The position numbers and the translations under genes are program-made. DNA of 64,000 bases from NCBI GenBank assembly GCA_029747015.1, contig JAKOGI010000357.1, positions 62,001-126,000 of the forward strand, written 5' to 3'. Within the stretch, counting starts at the first letter, position 1, and every line of letters starts with the position of its first letter. Below, piece by piece: positions 1 through 11,346 of this stretch. The stretch comes from Carnegiea gigantea (taxonomy: Eukaryota; Streptophyta; Magnoliopsida; Caryophyllales; Cactaceae). Under the pieces are notes generated by a model, which saw only the letters and a list, made by a program, of their open reading frames with translations, was not told the origin of the DNA and made no database searches.

Positions 1-566
1 AAGATATTATCTATAAATATCACCACAAACTTGTCCAACTATGGTCTGAAAACTCTATTCATAATATCCATGAAGGCCGCGGAGGAATTGGTCAAGCCAA
101 AAGGCATCACAGTGAATTCATAATGACCAAATCTGGTCCTGAGTGTGGTTTTGAGAATGTCTTCAAGCATAATACTAAGTTGATGATATCCTGATCTTAA
201 GTAAATTTGGAAAATACTCTTGATCTTTACAGTTGATGAAATGAACCATCTATTCAGAGTAATGGATATTTGTTCTTGATGGTAATCGTGTTGAGCTCTC
301 TGTAATTGACACATAACCTCGAGGTTCCATGCTTCTTCTTTACAAATAGAATTGGGGCACTCCATGGTAACACACTTAGTCTAATAAATCTCATCTGCAA
401 TAGCTTATCTAATTGAATGTTCAATATCCTAAACTCTGTTAGGGCTATACGATATGAGGCTTCAGAGATAGGTGGGGCACCAGGGATTAATTCAATCTCA
501 AAATCAATTTTTGATTATGAGGCCATCCCAGTAACTCTTTAGAAAAATAACTCTAAATTCACAGAC
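1..566 (-). pseudogene. G1 reverse transcriptase fragment (RVT_1 type)
   Basis: Partial reverse transcriptase of the gypsy polyprotein, read right to left. Recognisable blocks are LRSGYHQL, a [17 protein letters not shown] block, the [11 protein letters not shown] block and, at the left edge, FIDNI. The catalytic motif is normally F/Y-x-DD; here the second aspartate is asparagine (FIDN), as in sister copy G2. A frameshift or stop separates the segment above position 365 from the rest. The enzyme would have copied element RNA into cDNA; this copy could not. It continues left of the window and is interrupted on its upstream (right) side by element A. Confidence 0.85.
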
Positions 567-571
567 TACAG
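567..571. repeat. Target-site duplication of SIRE-A (TACAG)
   Basis: TACAG here is repeated at 11342-11346, directly outside the two ends of element A. The uninterrupted gypsy sequence at about 19302 shows a single equivalent site, so this is the 5-bp duplication made at integration. Confidence 0.93.
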
Positions 572-1918
572 TATTGCTTTCGAGAGTACACAACCACAAG
601 AGGGAGGGTGAATTGTGGTGTCCGATTTTCGCAATATGCTGGCAAACAGTCTTAGACCCTGTTCGCGCAGGCTGTTCCTGAGATATACAGAACCGAAAAT
701 CCAACAAAATTGAATGCGGAAATAATGGACACAGGATTTTTACGTGGAAAACACCTCTAGCCGAACTGAGGTGAAAAACCACGACCTACCTCGTGTAGGA
801 TTTACACACTTCACTAAACGGGCTAATCACGTTACAATAGTAACACACCTTGTTACAAATTGCAACCTACGTAACCGTCTTCCCTAAGACAGGTTACCCC
901 ACGTCCAAAATCCCCTTGATTTGGACACACACTCAACTCACTTTTGTGAAAGAAGAATATAAAGAAAAACACCCTATTACAATGCTTCTCAACTAAGCTA
1001 ATATAGGGTACAATGAAGTCCTAGTATGCCAACTTTGAAAGCTCAAATAACTCACTCACTAGACACGGTTTTCTTTTTGAAACTTTTAAGCTCATGAACA
1101 CTTAATTTTTGCCTTTGAAAACCGATGCTTCTGAGTTGTAAGAATCGACTTTATATAGTGCTTGGTAAAAACAATTCCTCAAATTTTTAGAAACCAAAAT
1201 TTCTAAAGAGATAGAGTCCTTTAACCGCAAGGGATGAGGTAACATGAGCTGGTAAGAATTCCTTAATTACTTAAGGCGGTGATTCTTCAGCAACACGGTT
1301 TCATCCTTTAGCCCATGATTTTCTCAACAACCTTATCCACTTGCCAAAAGTTGAAGATTCTTTTTATTCAAAAAGATTTTGCAAATCCCCTTAGATTTTG
1401 ATAACCGTTTTAGGGTAAGGGGTAAGATACTACATAAAAAAATCTTGCTTGCAAATCTTGGAGAAGCTGCCCAAAATCAGAGAGAGAAAAATCGTGTGAA
1501 ATCATTTTTTCGCAGCTTAATCTGGAAACACCCTGACCACCCTATTTCCAGGATTGTTTTGAAAGGTGATCCGAAATATTTTCCAAAAAGCAAAACCGTT
1601 TCAAGTAAGTGGTAAATTAAGATTTTCTAATTGGCATATTAACAAGAGTCTAAAAATATAAAATCTAAATCAAATCAAGACATCTTGTTGTAAAGACTAG
1701 TCATCTTGTAGAGAGACAAATTTGCTGCTTCAAACACTTCACAGCCCTGTTCCTCACGGCTGCACTTATATCGCTGACTTGAGTACCTGTTCTTAGTCAA
1801 CCATTAGTCAAGCAAGTTTAAGACATTGAGAACAGCAGTAAGAACCTGTTTGGAGAGCCTGTTTGGAACAACAACAACACTTGGATTTGTTATCATCAAA
1901 ACCTTATACATCATAACA
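572..1918 (-). repeat. 3' LTR of SIRE-A
   Basis: 1347-bp copy of the right-hand LTR (9998-11341). It ends in CA next to the polypurine tract. The outer end starts TATTGC where the partner has TGTTGC. A TATA-like ttatata (read TATATAA on the minus strand) lies at 1151-1157. The small ORF at 1379-1615 recurs in the partner LTR only because the LTRs are duplicates. Confidence 0.93.
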
Positions 1919-1951
1919 ATTTTCCCCTTTTTGATGATGACAAACCAAGTG
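1878..1951 (-). other. Inverted repeat enclosing PPT and 3' LTR start (SIRE-A)
   Basis: Arm 1 (1878-1901, inside the LTR, begins CACTTGGATTTG) and arm 2 (1929-1951, inside the internal region, ends CAAACCAAGTG) are imperfect inverted copies, about 22 of 23 positions paired with one bulge. The 27-base loop holds the polypurine tract (1919-1932; AAAAAGGGGAAAAT on the minus strand) and the first LTR bases. The same arrangement exists in the other three SIRE copies. The role is unknown; it could shape plus-strand priming or RNA end structure. Confidence 0.8.
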
Positions 1952-2430
1952 ACCATATTGACTTTCAAGGACAAATGAAGTGTTAGTGCCAATCATTCGT
2001 AGAACCGACAATTCAATGAAGCAGCTAGTATCGAAAAATTTTAAATTATAAGAGAATCAACACGTCCATGGCAAAACTAAAACAATATTGGTCATCTTAT
2101 CTGCCCCCTTTTGGCATCATTAAAAAGGAAGGGCAAACAGTCAAACAGAGAGTGTTTGCTATCACCACCACTTGGGTAATGAAGGAAAGTCAACATGCGA
2201 TACACTCAAGTGTTTTGATACGGTAATGAGATTGGCCATCCTAGTCACACACAAGCAGTTCTCAACAAAAAGCAAGCAAGGCAAAGCCAATCAAAACAAG
2301 ATAACCTATTATTCACCAAAAGAGTGCAACATAGAGTGCGAATCCAGAGACAGCAAAAGGGAGAAAACCAAGAGAAGAGACAGATGAGGCCACAACAGAA
2401 CAGCCTATAAGAACAGCCTACGAGGGATGA
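1952..2430 (-). other. Noncoding 3' internal region of SIRE-A with second purine tract
   Basis: No gene is visible between ORF3 and the polypurine tract. At 2103-2127 a second purine-rich tract (minus strand: TGATGCCAAAAGGGGG) resembles the true PPT and is conserved in the other three copies, 133-185 bases from the LTR. Confidence 0.6.
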
Positions 2431-4423
2431 TCATGGAGCAGGAGGGGAGAATTTTGCTGAGAGGGAAGAGAGAAGAGCGAGGATATCTTCATGGCGTTTG
2501 GCATTGAGAGCCTTTTCCTCGTCCAGGGCAGCCTTCACCGCAGTAAGCTCAGCATTCAGGCGGGAGTTTTCCTCCAGAGCAGCCTCAACTTTGACTGAGG
2601 AACTGCCAGAAACAGGAGGACGAGGTGTTTTGATCCCCTGTTCAGAGGCAGATCCCTCAACCAAGGTATATCCACACCCCATAAGGGTGTTACTCCCGAT
2701 CTCATCAATGAACTGAGCTCCCACCTTCTTCTCCAGTGTCACCCCAAAGTGCTCAAAAACACTAGTCAGGAAGAAACCATACCCAAGGTCATGTTCCCTG
2801 GAGGTGTTTGCAATTCTTGCAATATGTCGAACCATGATGGCAGGAAGGTTGATTTGCTCTTCCCTGTCCATCAGATCCATAAGACACTGATCCATGGCAT
2901 CGGCAAGATTTCGACCCTGGCCCCTGGGGATGACATTTTTGATAATAAACCAAAATATCAACTGATGAAGAGATGTCATGTCCCCTTTCTTCACTGACTG
3001 GGGTGTTTGCAGGCTTGGTTGCTGGCTGAATTTCTGGGAAAGCTCCAGCAGCCGGGCTGTCCCAAGAACAGTCTTATCTTCCCTCACATAGACATCAAAG
3101 CCCGTGGAGGGAATCCCCAAAATTTTCCCTAATATCTTCGCATCAAAGCGAAGCTGCTTCCCATTAACAGTACTTGTCACTACTCCTTTGGTGACAGTGC
3201 AGTTGGCGTAAAACTGTGCCAACTCGTGGACAGAACACCCCAGTTGGGTGTTTGTAAATAGTTCAAACCACCCCTGTGCACGCAGCTTGTGCAGAAACAC
3301 CCCAAGACCCTGTTTCTCAAAATACTTGACCTTGATGATTTTACCCATGACTACCCGTCTCTGAAGCAGTTGGGTCAGTTTGGCTGAAATTGCAGACGGG
3401 GTTGACTTCTTGGCTCTCTTAGGCTGGGGCTCAATAGGGGTGTCTTGTGTGGAGGCGTGTTTGAGAGAGGCTTTTCGCTTGGGGGTTTTTGTGGGTGATG
3501 ATTTGGAGGGTACAGTGGAGGCTGGTTTGGGTGCAGGCAGAGGCTTGTCCTCTGAGGACTCTGAGAACACGGGAGTGCCCTGTTTGAAGGAGGTGTTCTC
3601 AGTGTCACTATCAGAGGAAGGCTCAGAAGAGGAATCAATTTCCTCAACAATAAGAGAAGGCTGTTTGGCAGGACCAGACGTAGATTGAAAAGCAATTCGG
3701 GCTGATTTTCTGGTTGGCCTGGTAGTGGGTCTGGCCGGAGAGAAAATTTGTGGTTTTGGTTTGACAGGGGTTTCAGTCTTTGGGGGTTCTTCAGTTTGGC
3801 CGCTTTTAGGCCTTGATGGTAGTCTTGTTCTTGGCATTGTAGTGCGCTTAGCCACAATTTTATACCTTTTGCGTTTCTCACCGATTTGCGGTACCGGTGT
3901 GGCTTCTTCAGTCTCGACAGGAGACTCCTCCAGTTGACCACTACTTCCCCCTACTTCTTTTGACAAATCTTCTCCTAGGTCATCCCTAAAAATCTCAGGC
4001 CCTATTCCAGCCCCTGTTTCCTACTCTGGAAACAGCCCGAAAGAATTGATGTCATCCAGGCCATGTTCAAACAAAAAGAGTTCATCTGTAGCCCCAATTT
4101 CTCTACCAGATGCCCCAAAAGGTTCTTGGGGTTCGCCAGACTTCTGACATACACTCGATTTACTAAACAGAACTAAATCCCACCCAAATTTATAGGGAAT
4201 GTCTTCCAATTTTAGACCTACTGTTCTGAGGTCTATGCTTTTCACAAATCCAAAAGGTTTGTAAAGAATGGGGCGAGATGGTTTAGCAGATTTACCTTCC
4301 ATGAAAGCCGCCAGAAATTGCGTGGGAGCAAACAGGGCTGTGGCTGTTTGCAAAGCTGTGCTTTGGTGACTAGTTGCCCTGGGTCAAGGACACGGAACTC
4401 GTGGTGCTGATGGGGGACACCAT
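2431..4423 (-). pseudogene. SIRE-A ORF3 (putative plant transposon-protein domain), broken
   Basis: Third ORF downstream of pol. Start ATG at 4421-4423, inferred from alignment with C and from the conserved upstream module. The N-terminal block (YKPFGFVKSIDLRTVGLKLED) is frameshifted just after the start and recovered by 4353. A TAG at 4021-4023 (CAG in copy C) then splits the frame; the last 511 codons, 3966-2431, are open. That part has a basic NLS-like KRKRYKIVAKR, a Ser/Pro/Lys-rich region, a folded domain of about 250 residues (QGLGVFLHKLRAQGW, ELAQFYANC, FDVYVREDKT, HDLGYGFFLTSVFEHFG) and a C-terminal coiled coil (EENSRLNAELTAVKAALDEE). The domain looks like the Pfam putative plant transposon protein family; its function is unknown. 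It sits where SIRE elements carry an envelope-like ORF, but no signal peptide or membrane segment is evident. Confidence 0.75.
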
Positions 4424-4561
4424 TTTTCAGAGGGAGGAGAGAGATTAGGGTTTCTCGAACGGAATTTCAAAGCAAGAAGAATTGTGGTGGAGGTGAGAGA
4501 ATGAAGCAAGTTTGAAGAAAGCTTTAAAGAGGAGAGGCGTGCAAGATCTTTTAAAGATTTT
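4424..4561 (-). promoter_or_regulatory. Putative ORF3 leader/promoter module, SIRE-A
   Basis: On the minus strand TTTAAA (about 4550, inside a palindromic atcttttaaagat) is followed by a pyrimidine-rich leader and AAACCCTAA (4445-4453), which ends 21 bases before the ORF3 ATG. All four SIRE copies keep this order and spacing. Promoter activity is inference. Confidence 0.5.
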
Positions 4562-4869
4562 GCCCGTTTTGCAACGGGCTTTATCATTAAATCCGGCCGC
4601 ACACGCCTCGGGAAGATGTGAAGCAAATCTCAGCTAGTTGCACACATTTGACAAACAAGAGGTGTACCTGTTCCTGGTGCTTGTTCTTGAGGTTACTTGC
4701 TCGGTAACATGGGACAATAAGGGCAATCTCATTAGACCTCAACGAGTGTCAGCAGGTTGCAAACCTCACATATGCTAGACACAGCACAGAAATTGATGGC
4801 AAACAAATATTATAGCATATTGAACCCGTAGCTTTTGAATATTGCCAATAGGGAGAGAGAACAAGTTGG

Positions 4870-7800
4870 TCAAGTTGTTCTAATTAAACATAGTTCGAGT
4901 CTATTCCTTTCAAATTGTTCTCTGCTTAGTACCTTGGTGAATATATCAGCAATTTGATTTTCAGTGGCACAAAAATGCATTGAGATCACTCCTTTTTCAA
5001 CATTGTCTCTTAAAAAATGATGACGAATGTCAATATGTTTTGTTCTTTTGTGTTGACATGGATTTTTGGCAATGTTAATTGCACTTGTATTGTCATAATA
5101 AATAGGAATGCATCCTATGTCAACACAAAAATCCTTGAGTTGTTGCCTTATCCATAATAACTGAGCACAACAGGATGCAGCTGCCACGTATTCAGCTTCT
5201 GCTGTGGACAAGGCAACAGAGAGTTGTTTCTTGGTTGCCCAAGATACCAAACAAGGTCCAAGAAAGTGAGCCATACCTGAGGTGCTTTTTCTATCAACCA
5301 AGAAACCTGCATAATCAGCATCAGCATACCCAACAAGATCAAAGTTGCAACCTCCAGGATACCATAAGGCTAGATCAGGTGTATGTTTTAAATATCTTAA
5401 AATCCGTTTAACAGCCTTTAGATGAGTTTCTTTAGGGTTAGACTGAAAACGTGCACATAGACCAACACTGAAAACAATGTCAGGTCTACTAGCGGTTAGG
5501 TATAGGAGTGACCCTATCATGCCCCTATAGGATTTCTCCTCAACTGAGGGACTACCATCATCCATTACCAACCTGGTTGAGGGAGAGATGGGAGTATCAA
5601 TGGGCTTGGCCGACTCCATCCCAAAACGCTTAAGTAACTCCTTGACATACTTTTGTTGATGGATCATGGTGCCGTTTGAAGTTTGCTTGATTTGCAAGCC
5701 TAAAAAGAAATTAAGCTCACCCATCATGCTCATTTCAAACTCACTCCTCATCATTTTTGAAAGTTCGTTGCACAAATCATGATGAGTTGCACCAAATATG
5801 ATGTCATCGACATATACTTGGACAATCAATAAATGTTTCCCCTTAGATTTTAGAAACAAGGTATTATCTACCTTGCCTCTTTTAAAATCATTTTCCAATA
5901 AGAAACTTGACAACCGCTCATACCAGGCTCTAGGAGCTTGTTTTAAACCATAAAGTGCTTTGTTAAGTTTGAAAACATGGTTAGGAAATTCATCACTTTC
6001 AAAACCGGGGGTTGTTTGACATACACTTCTTCTTTAAGGTATCCATTTAGAAACGCACTTTTGACATCCATTTGATACAACTTGATCTCCATGTGGGTTG
6101 CAAAGGCTATCAAGATTCGAATGGCCTCCATCCTTGCAACAGGTGCAAAGGTCTCTTCATAATCAATTCCCTCTTCTTGGTTGTAGCCTTAAACCACCAG
6201 CCGGGCCTTGTTCCTAGTGACTGTTCCGCACTCATCAAGCTTGTTACGGAATACCCACTTGGTTCCAATGATTGTTCTATCCTCTGGCCGTGGCAGAAGG
6301 TGCCATACCTTGTTCCTTTCAAATTGATGGAGTTCTTCTTGCATGGCTGTGACCCAATCTGAATCTGCAAGAGCGTCATTAATATTCTTAGGCTCAATTT
6401 TTGAGAGAAAAGCATAGAAAGCACAGAAATTTTTGAGCCTAGATCTAGTTTGAACTCCTGCATTAATATCAGATAAAATTTGATCAAGAGGATGTGAACT
6501 TTGGTATTTCCATGATCGTGGTGAAAGTGGGTTCATAGACACGCTCTCCATCCTAGCTGGAATACTCGGTGAAACAGGTTCAGAACCTGTTCTCGAGCCT
6601 GTTTGGGAACTTGTTCCTGAATTTATCCCTGAAGGATTCTGCTGATGTTGTCCCGAACAGGGTTCCACCCTATTTCCCCCTGTTTGGTTCACACCTTGCT
6701 TACCTTCCTTAAGAACAGCTTCAGACCTTGATCCCTCAGTGGCTTCCTCACCTTGTTCATCTTGGAGCAGCAAGTCTTTTCTAACAAGACCTAGTTCAAG
6801 GTCTTCCTCCTGTGCATCATTCTCACTTAGAGAGTTAGTTTCATCAAAAAGCACATGCACACTTTCCTCAACACACAAGGTTCTCTTATTAAACACTTTG
6901 TATGCCTTACTATGCGAGGAGTAACCAAGGAATATTGCTTCATCACTCCTTGGATCAAATTTCCCTAAGGCATCCTTTCCATTATTATGCACAAAACATT
7001 TACAACCAAAAACTCTCAAATGCAAAATATTGGGTTTTCTTCCTTTGAGGAGCTTATAAGGAGTTTTGTTAAGAAGAGGTCTAATCATGCATCTATTTAT
7101 AATGTAACATGATGTGTTTAAGGCTTCAGCCCAAAAATTTCTAGAAAGACCACTAGCAACGAGCATTGTTCTAGTCAGGTCCTCTAGAGTACGATTTTTG
7201 CATTCTACCACCCCGTTCTGTTGGGGTGTTCTTGGGGCTGAAAAATTATGATCAACACCATGCTCTTTACAATAGTCAATAAAGCTCGAATTTTCAAATT
7301 CTGTACCATGATCAGACCTTAGGCACACCAAAGAGTATCCTACCCTCTTTTCAGTCTTTTTAATGAAAGCAAGAAATTTTTCAAAAGTTTCATCTTTAGA
7401 AGCCAAAAACAAGGTCCAAGTGAAACGAGAGTAGTCATCCACTATCACAAGCACATACCTCTTACCACCTCTACTCATGATCCTCATTGGACCAGATAGA
7501 TCCATATGTATCAATTCAAGAGGTCGAGTAGTGATTACACACCTTTTAGATTTAAATGAATTTCTGACTTGTTTGCCTTTGGCACATGCATCACATACCT
7601 TGTCATCATTGAATTTGATGGAAGGTAAGCCAACCACTAAGTCTTTGGTTACAAGTTTGTTCAAAAGCGAGTAACTTGCATGACCTAGTCTTTTGTGCCA
7701 AAGCATAACATCATCATTTAAAGCACTCAAACAAGTCAAATTATTTTGGGGAAGAGTAGAAATACACACTTTATAAACATTTTTGTGTCGCTTCCCCCTC

Positions 7801-8180
7801 AACACAACATCTCCTGTGTTCATATTTACAACCAAGCAACGTGTTGGAGAGAACACTACTAGGTTGTCTTTGTCACACAGTTGGGACACACTTAGCAAGT
7901 TGTATTTTAATCCATCCACAAAATAAACATTGTCAATTGAATGGGAGAGTGACTCACCTTTCTTACCTATACCGACAATTGTTCCGGATTTGCCGTTTCC
8001 AAATGCCACACTCCCTCCTTTTGAAGCTGTAAGTGAGAGAAAATTGGATTTTTCACCAGTCATATGCCTCGAACACCCACTGTCAACATACCACAGCTGC
8101 TTGTTCCCTAGGTTGTTCCCTGCACTGTTTGCTGGGTTGTTTGTTGGGTGGTCTTCTCTCACTTCAGCCTGCAAAACAGA
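4870..8180 (-). pseudogene. SIRE-A pol: GAG-pre-integrase, integrase, RT, RNase H
   Basis: Frame opens right after the gag-pol TGA. Protease/GAG-pre-integrase region: [31 protein letters not shown] and CDACAKGKQ. Integrase core: [18 protein letters not shown] and [11 protein letters not shown], where arginine in sister copies is cysteine. RT (RVT_2): [20 protein letters not shown] and YVDDIIFG (5803-5814). RNase [24 protein letters not shown]; stop at 4870-4872. Breaks: CAA to TAA at 6189-6191 and a one-base deletion in a G run near 6008. It is the replication polyprotein of the element. A variable linker between integrase and RT (6540-6860) is packed with CCTGTT/AACAGG motifs. Not functional as it stands. 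Confidence 0.9.
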
Positions 8181-8192
8181 TCATAGGTTAGT
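8169..8192 (-). other. SIRE-A gag-pol junction: TGA overlapped by 3' splice-site-like sequence
   Basis: Minus strand: ACTAAC branch-point-like motif (8187-8192), in-frame TGA (8181-8183), then a T-rich tract ending GTTTTGCAG at 8169, followed by the first conserved pol codons. The same layout occurs in B, C and D. Confidence 0.55.
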
Positions 8193-9946
8193 TTTGGGAA
8201 CCCAGATCCACTTGGATCCCATTCCTTTAGACGTACAAATCTCATCTTTCCTAACCCATATTTGTTTTACATAAGCTGTGTTCCTTTTAATGGCATACTT
8301 TCTCGAGGGACAAGTATAACGATAATGACCCGTTTTACCACAGTGATAACATACAATGTTCTCAGATAATCCTACGTATTTTCTATTTACTAGGTAGGTC
8401 ATCTTAGGCACAAAACCTAGTCCTCTTCTATTTCGGCTATGATGTGTGTTTAACCATTCAAGCGCCCTTGAGAACCTGTTCCAGAGCTTGTTTGTGACAA
8501 GGTCTAATTCCATTTGTTTTATTTTCTCAAGCAAGTTTTTGTTTTCTTCCAGCAAAGATTCGACCTTTCCTTTTAAGTCAAGAGATTCCTTTTCTAGCTC
8601 AGTCAGATTAATGGAACAAGTCTCTTCTTTCATAAGTAGAGTCTCTTTAAGCACATTAATGTTTTCATGTAAGGCAAGTGTCTCTTTGTCAACTTCAAGT
8701 TTTTCCAATTTAAGAGTTTCATTTTTAAGTTCTAGGTCACGAACATCCCTTTTTAATTCAGCACATATATCCATTATAGTGTACACTAATTCCTCAAGAG
8801 TTGATTTATTTAGACCACATACCTTGTTCTTGAGTTGAGTCAGACTATCTGTTGATCCATCATCTGAATCAGTGTCACTTCTTGCCATGAGTGCTACATC
8901 AGCTTCCTCGGCTTCAGACCTTTCCTCATCCTCGCTTGAATCACCCCAAGCCGCGAGCATAGCTTTTGAGAATCGTTTTGCTGAGCTGCTTACACCCTAT
9001 TTCCTCCCCTGTTTTCTAGGGTGTTCGGGTTCTTGTTCCTCCTTGTGTAGTGGGCAGTTTCTCACAATGTGATCTAGCTTGCCACACTTGAAGCATCTAG
9101 AGAACTGTTCCCGAGAGGTGTTCCTGCCCTTGCCGAAGTCCTTCCTTTTGCTGTTTTCTTTAACTTTCTTGAAGAACTTCTTAAATTTTTGAGTTATCAT
9201 GGCAATCTCCTCCTCATCAGAATCAGAATCATCTTCTAAGGCCTTTAGAGCAAGACCTCGATCTCTCTTTGTCTCATCTTTCTGCTGGGAATTTTTTCTA
9301 AGTTCATACGTTTGGAGATTTCCAATCAGCTCATCTAGGGTGATCTTGTTCATGTCCTTAGCTTCTTGGATGGCCGTTACTTTCGCTTCCCAAGAATGAG
9401 GTAAAATTCTTAGGATTTTCCTCACAATTCTTCAGTGGTGAAGGATTTTCCCAGGGATTTCAACTCATTCGTTATGTGAGTGAAGCGAGTGTACATGTCC
9501 ATCACACTTTCACGATCACCCATCTCAAACAGCTCATATTTTCTGATAAGCAATTTAATCCGGGATTGCTTTACCTGATTGGTCCCTTTGTGAGCTATTT
9601 GCAAAGCATCCCAGATCTCCTTGGCCGACTCACATTCAGATATGCGAGTATATTCATCAGGACCTAGGCCGAAATATAGAAGTTTCTTGGCTTTGGCATT
9701 CTTCTCCATTATTTTGTAATCTTCAGTATTGAATTCTTTCGGCTCCTTGGGGATTGACTTTCCATCTTCAGTTGTTTTCTTAGGGATGAGTGGTCCATTC
9801 TTGATGAGCATCCATAACTCATAGTCCTCGGCTTGGATGTAGTTTTCCATCCTATTCTTCCACCAACCACAGTGTTGGCCATTGAAGTATGGTTGTTGAG
9901 TTATGGATTGACTTTCAAGCATGCCTTGTGGGGTACTCATCTTCAA
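8181..9946 (-). pseudogene. SIRE-A gag (copia UBN2-type capsid, two CCHC knuckles)
   Basis: Start ATG at 9944-9946 (MSTPQGML). Capsid-like domain with YFNGQHCGWWKNRMENY and LLYFGLGPDEYTRI, then knuckle 1 (CFKCGKLDHIVRNC), an acidic stretch (MLAAWGDSSEDEE), a leucine/glutamate-rich coiled coil and knuckle 2 (CYHCGKTGHYRYTC), ending in TGA at 8181-8183. Breaks: loss of one G near 9423 (frameshift) and CAG to TAG near 8997. Gag would package element RNA. Two widely separated knuckles flanking a coiled coil is the architecture of all four copies; the intact reference is copy C. Confidence 0.9.
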
Positions 9947-9983
9947 GGATCTCTCAAGGTGTTAGCCTTTCAAAGGAGAACCT

Positions 9984-9995
9984 GCTCTGATACCA
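9984..9995 (-). other. Primer-binding site of SIRE-A (tRNA-iMet)
   Basis: Minus strand TGGTATCAGAGC, complementary to the 3' end of plant initiator tRNA-Met, two bases inside the 5' LTR. Confidence 0.92.
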
Positions 9996-9997
9996 CT

Positions 9998-11341
9998 TGT
10001 TGCTTTCGAGAGTACACAACCACAAGAGGGGGGTGAATTGTGGTGTCCGATTTTCGCAATATGCTGGCAAACAGTCTTAGACCCTGTTCGCGTAGGCTAT
10101 TCCTGAGATATGCAGAACCGAAAATCCAACAAAATTGAATGCGGAAATAATGGACACAGGATTTTTATGTGGAAAACACCTCTAGCCCAACTGAGGTGAA
10201 AAACCACGACCTATCTCGTGTAGGATTTACACACTTCACTAAACGGGCTAATCACGTTACAATAGTAACACACCTTGTTACAAATTACAACCCACGTAAC
10301 CATCTTCCCTAAGATAGGTTACCCCACGTCCAAAATCCCATTGATTTAGACACACACTCAACTCACTTTTGTGAAAGAAGAATATAAAGAAAAACACTCT
10401 ATTACAATGCTTCTCAACTAAGCTAATATAGGGTACAATGACGTCCTAGTATGCCAACTTTGAAAGCTCAAATAACTCACTCACTAGACACGGTTTTCTT
10501 TTTGAAACTTTTAAGCTCATGAACACTTAATTTTTGCTTTTGAAAATCGATGCTTCTGAGTTGTAAGAAGCGACTTTATATAGTGCTTGGTAACAACAAT
10601 TCCTCAAATTTTTGGAAACCAAAATTTTTAAAGGAGATAGAGCCCTTTAACCGCAAGGGATGAGGTAACATGAGCTGGTAAGAATTCCTTAATTGCTTAA
10701 GGCGGTGATTCTTCAGCAACAGTTTCATCCTTTAGTCCATGATTTTCTCAACAACCTTATCCACTTGCCAAAAGTTGAAGATTCTTTTTATTCAAAAAGA
10801 TTTTGCAAATCCCTTTAGATTTTGATAACCGTTTTAGGGTAAGGGGTAAGATACTACATAAAAAAATCTTGCTTGCAAATCTTGGAGAAGCTGCCCAAAA
10901 TCAGAGAGAGAAAAATCGTGTGAAATCATTTTTTCGCAGCTTAATCTGGAAACACCATGACCACCCTGTTCCTAGGATTGTTTTGAAAGGTGATCCGAAA
11001 TATTTTCCAAAAAGCAAAACTGTTTCAAGTAAGTGGTAAATTAAGACTTTCTAATTGGCATATTAACAAGAGTCTAAAAATATAAAATCTAAATCAAATC
11101 AAGACATCTTGTTGTAACGACCAGTCATCTTGTAGAGAGACGAATTTGCTGCTTCAAACACTTCACAGGCCCTGTTCCTCACGGCTGCACTTATATCGCT
11201 GACTTGAGTACCTGTTCTTAGTCAACCATTAGTCAAGCAAGTTTAAGACATTGAGAACAGCAGTAAGAACCAGTTTGGAGAGCCTGTTTGGAACGAACAA
11301 CACTTGGATTTGTTATTATCAAAACCTTATACATCATAACA
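9998..11341 (-). repeat. 5' LTR of SIRE-A
   Basis: 1344-bp LTR with TG...CA ends, paired with 572-1918. Next to it are the primer-binding site on the left and the duplicated TACAG (11342-11346) on the right. Confidence 0.93.
10576..10582 (-). promoter_or_regulatory. TATA box in 5' LTR of SIRE-A
   Basis: TATATAA on the minus strand (context CACTATATAAAGTCG), well placed for an LTR promoter. It is intact in both LTRs of A. Confidence 0.55.
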
Positions 11342-11346
11342 TACAG

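Larger units (their letters stand above)
572..11341 (-). mobile_element. SIRE/Maximus-like Ty1/copia element A (complete, defective)
   Basis: About 10.8 kb element on the minus strand, with LTRs at 9998-11341 (5') and 572-1918 (3'), an initiator-Met primer-binding site, gag, pol, ORF3 and a polypurine tract. The flanking duplication is TACAG. The first dinucleotide of the left LTR is TA rather than TG. Roughly 40 differences over about 1345 aligned LTR bases (manual count, about 3%) make this the most diverged LTR pair of the four SIRE copies. Gag, pol and ORF3 all carry disabling mutations. Its closest relative in the window is element C. Confidence 0.93.

Noticed and set aside
1379..1615. 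78-codon frame repeated at 10803-11039
   Set aside because: It lies inside the two LTRs of SIRE-A; duplication follows from the LTRs, and the frame is broken in the homologous LTRs of C.
3380..3688. Plus-strand frames opposite ORF3 (also 37487, 27833 on the other strand)
   Set aside because: Mirror frames of a Ser/Pro/Lys-rich coding strand; no independent evidence.
2431..3966. Calling ORF3 an envelope protein
   Set aside because: Position matches the envelope-like ORF of SIRE elements, but no signal peptide, transmembrane segment or cysteine-rich ectodomain is visible.
9984..9995. tRNA genes suggested by TGGTATCAGAGC matches
   Set aside because: These are 12-13-base primer-binding sites next to LTRs; no cloverleaf sequence surrounds them.
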